From contig JAHIRU010000082.1 of assembly GCA_018818465.1 (NCBI GenBank), forward strand, positions 1 to 5,635: a stretch of 5,635 bases of DNA, written 5' to 3'. The notes under the pieces were generated by a model, which saw nothing but the letters and a program-made list of their open reading frames with translations, did not search any database and was not told the origin of the DNA. A program made the position numbers and the translations under genes. Of this stretch, positions 4,883-5,635 are shown piece after piece (within the stretch, counting starts at the first letter, position 1; each line of letters begins with the position of its first letter). This stretch comes from Nanobdellota archaeon (GTDB lineage: Archaea; Aenigmatarchaeota; Aenigmatarchaeia; QMZP01).

Positions 4883-5179
4883 ATGAAGAAGAAAAGAGCA
4901 AAAAGAGGCATTTCTTTAAGTAAAAAACAGATAATTCTAACTGAAGAGCAGACAATTCTATCCAAAGAAAGAACAACGCTTTCATTCATGAGAACAGGCC
5001 TTGCGTTTATCGCTGTTGGTATTGCAGTTCTAAATTTTCTTACAGAATTAATTTTTCATGTAATAGGCTGGGTATTGATTTTGATCGGTTTTGTGGAAGT
5101 TATTGAATCATACAGAAGGCTCACGCATCATAGCAAAAAATTAAATAAAATAAAAAAGGAGCTGGGAGAAAAACTTTAA
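4883..5179 (+). CDS. DUF202 family two-helix membrane protein
   Basis: 98 residues from the ATG at 4883. The frame is open back to an ATG at 4796, but that start would lie inside the ligase gene and add a non-conserved N-terminus, and the TATA box at 4851-4860 fits 4883 as a leaderless start. The family signature is ERTTLSFMRTGLA (residues 29-41), leading into membrane segment 1 (~38-54). Segment 2 (~58-76, VIGWVLILIGFVEV) is followed by ESYRRL and a basic, helical C-terminus. The N-terminal ~20 residues are basic. By the positive-inside rule both ends would be cytoplasmic. DUF202 (YidH-like) proteins have no firmly established biochemical role. Residues 16-36 form three related heptads (QIILTEE, QTILSKE, RTTLSFM), so the helix leading into the signature may have grown by duplication. 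It is divergent from the ligase gene and convergent with the zinc protein, six bases apart. Confidence 0.82.
   Translation: MKKKRAKRGISLSKKQIILTEEQTILSKERTTLSFMRTGLAFIAVGIAVLNFLTELIFHVIGWVLILIGFVEVIESYRRLTHHSKKLNKIKKELGEKL
4928..4990 (+). repeat. 21-bp heptad-encoding repeats in the DUF202 gene
   Basis: 4928-4948 and 4949-4969 match at 16 of 21 positions and encode QIILTEE and QTILSKE. The third unit, 4970-4990 (RTTLSFM), is more diverged and carries part of the family signature. Confidence 0.5.
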
Positions 5180-5185
5180 ACCTAA

Positions 5186-5635
5186 TCAGTTATCCCATCT
5201 GCATGATCTACAAACCCATTCTCCTCTACTGTTTCTTAAGTTTTCGGTGTATTCGCCACATTCATCGCATATTCCATTATCAGTTTTCCATACCTTGGTA
5301 TCTGTAATGGGTTGTCTTATAACCCTTTCCTTAAATTTATATCTCGCTTTTTTATACCCAAGCGAGAACACCTGCAAGAACTGTTCTGAGATAGCTTTGT
5401 TTTTGTTCCCCAACCATTCATAAACTTCAGACAGATAGCAAAAAGCACAAACTCTCATCTTATGTCTTCCTTTGCATATTATGTTGTTTGAATCGCATTG
5501 GTCAAATGTCTGACTAAAATCGCAATAGTCTGTGTTGAAATTTATAGAGAAGGCGTTATGGAATTTAATGAATCCATCTACAAATTTAGAAGGCATCCAG
5601 TTCTTTATGCTCGCAGCGAGGCGATTCGGACAAAT
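5186..5635 (-). CDS. Cysteine-rich zinc-ribbon protein, 5' end beyond the window
   Basis: The minus-strand frame ends with TGA at 5188-5186 and stays open through the right edge. The first ATG in the window is at 5596, but 13 more sense codons (ICPNRLAASIKNW) precede it, and that ATG has no ribosome site. The true start is therefore probably outside. Numbered from that ATG, two metal-site clusters are visible. The first is C25, C34, C41, H45 and C50-x2-C53 around HKMRVCAFCYLSEVYEWL. The second is a clear C-terminal zinc ribbon, C110-x2-C113 ... C129-x2-C132 (ICDECGEY ... WVCRSC). A helical, Lys/Arg-rich stretch (KKARYKFKERVIRQ) lies between them. Such proteins often bind nucleic acids or act as scaffolds, but I do not recognise the family and assign no function. 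Confidence 0.65.
   Translation of the reverse strand: MCPNRLAASIKNWMPSKFVDGFIKFHNAFSINFNTDYCDFSQTFDQCDSNNIICKGRHKMRVCAFCYLSEVYEWLGNKNKAISEQFLQVFSLGYKKARYKFKERVIRQPITDTKVWKTDNGICDECGEYTENLRNSRGEWVCRSCRWDN

Noticed and set aside
1..5635. CRISPR array, tRNA or rRNA gene, insertion sequence
   Set aside because: No regularly spaced direct repeats, no tRNA cloverleaf with conserved T-loop, no rRNA-like sequence and no transposase frame were found.

Overview
The window looks archaeal. It carries an ATP-dependent DNA ligase of the archaeal type, a TrmB-family regulator, the tail of what is probably a pyruvate:ferredoxin oxidoreductase beta subunit, and archaeal TATA/BRE promoters. Some starts have GGAGGTGA-type ribosome sites and others look leaderless. 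The base composition is AT-rich. A DPANN-type or euryarchaeal lineage is plausible, but the sequence alone does not decide it.

Layout from left to right: a partial plus-strand reading frame ending at 117 (probable porB tail). A small minus-strand beta-sandwich-like protein (218-529) whose promoter overlaps a large palindrome (566-599). A minus-strand TrmB-type regulator (737-1528) with a 20-bp palindrome on its TATA box. A 107-nt nested inverted-repeat structure (1575-1681). A 41-codon minus-strand gene for a single-pass membrane protein (1632-1757) with a good promoter and ribosome site. A 214-bp regulatory spacer with several palindromes. A strongly AT-rich, apparently leaderless plus-strand gene (1972-3123) encoding four tandem helix-turn-helix repeats joined to an Mrr-like PD-(D/E)XK nuclease. 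The ligase gene (3120-4847, minus), whose stop codon interlocks with that of the nuclease. A divergent DUF202 membrane protein (4883-5179). Finally, a minus-strand cysteine-rich zinc-ribbon protein that runs off the right edge.

The ligase, the probable porB and the regulator look like ordinary chromosomal genes. The segment from about 1560 to 3123 looks like accessory DNA: it has lower GC, a nuclease with no visible methyltransferase partner, a small membrane protein and a structured, possibly transcribed element. No common pathway joins the genes of the window. The best candidates for something new are the four-repeat HTH array fused to a nuclease, and the three-way-junction structure at 1575-1681. 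The latter begins at the right distance from a consensus TATA box and contains two G-U pairs that form only in the plus-strand RNA.
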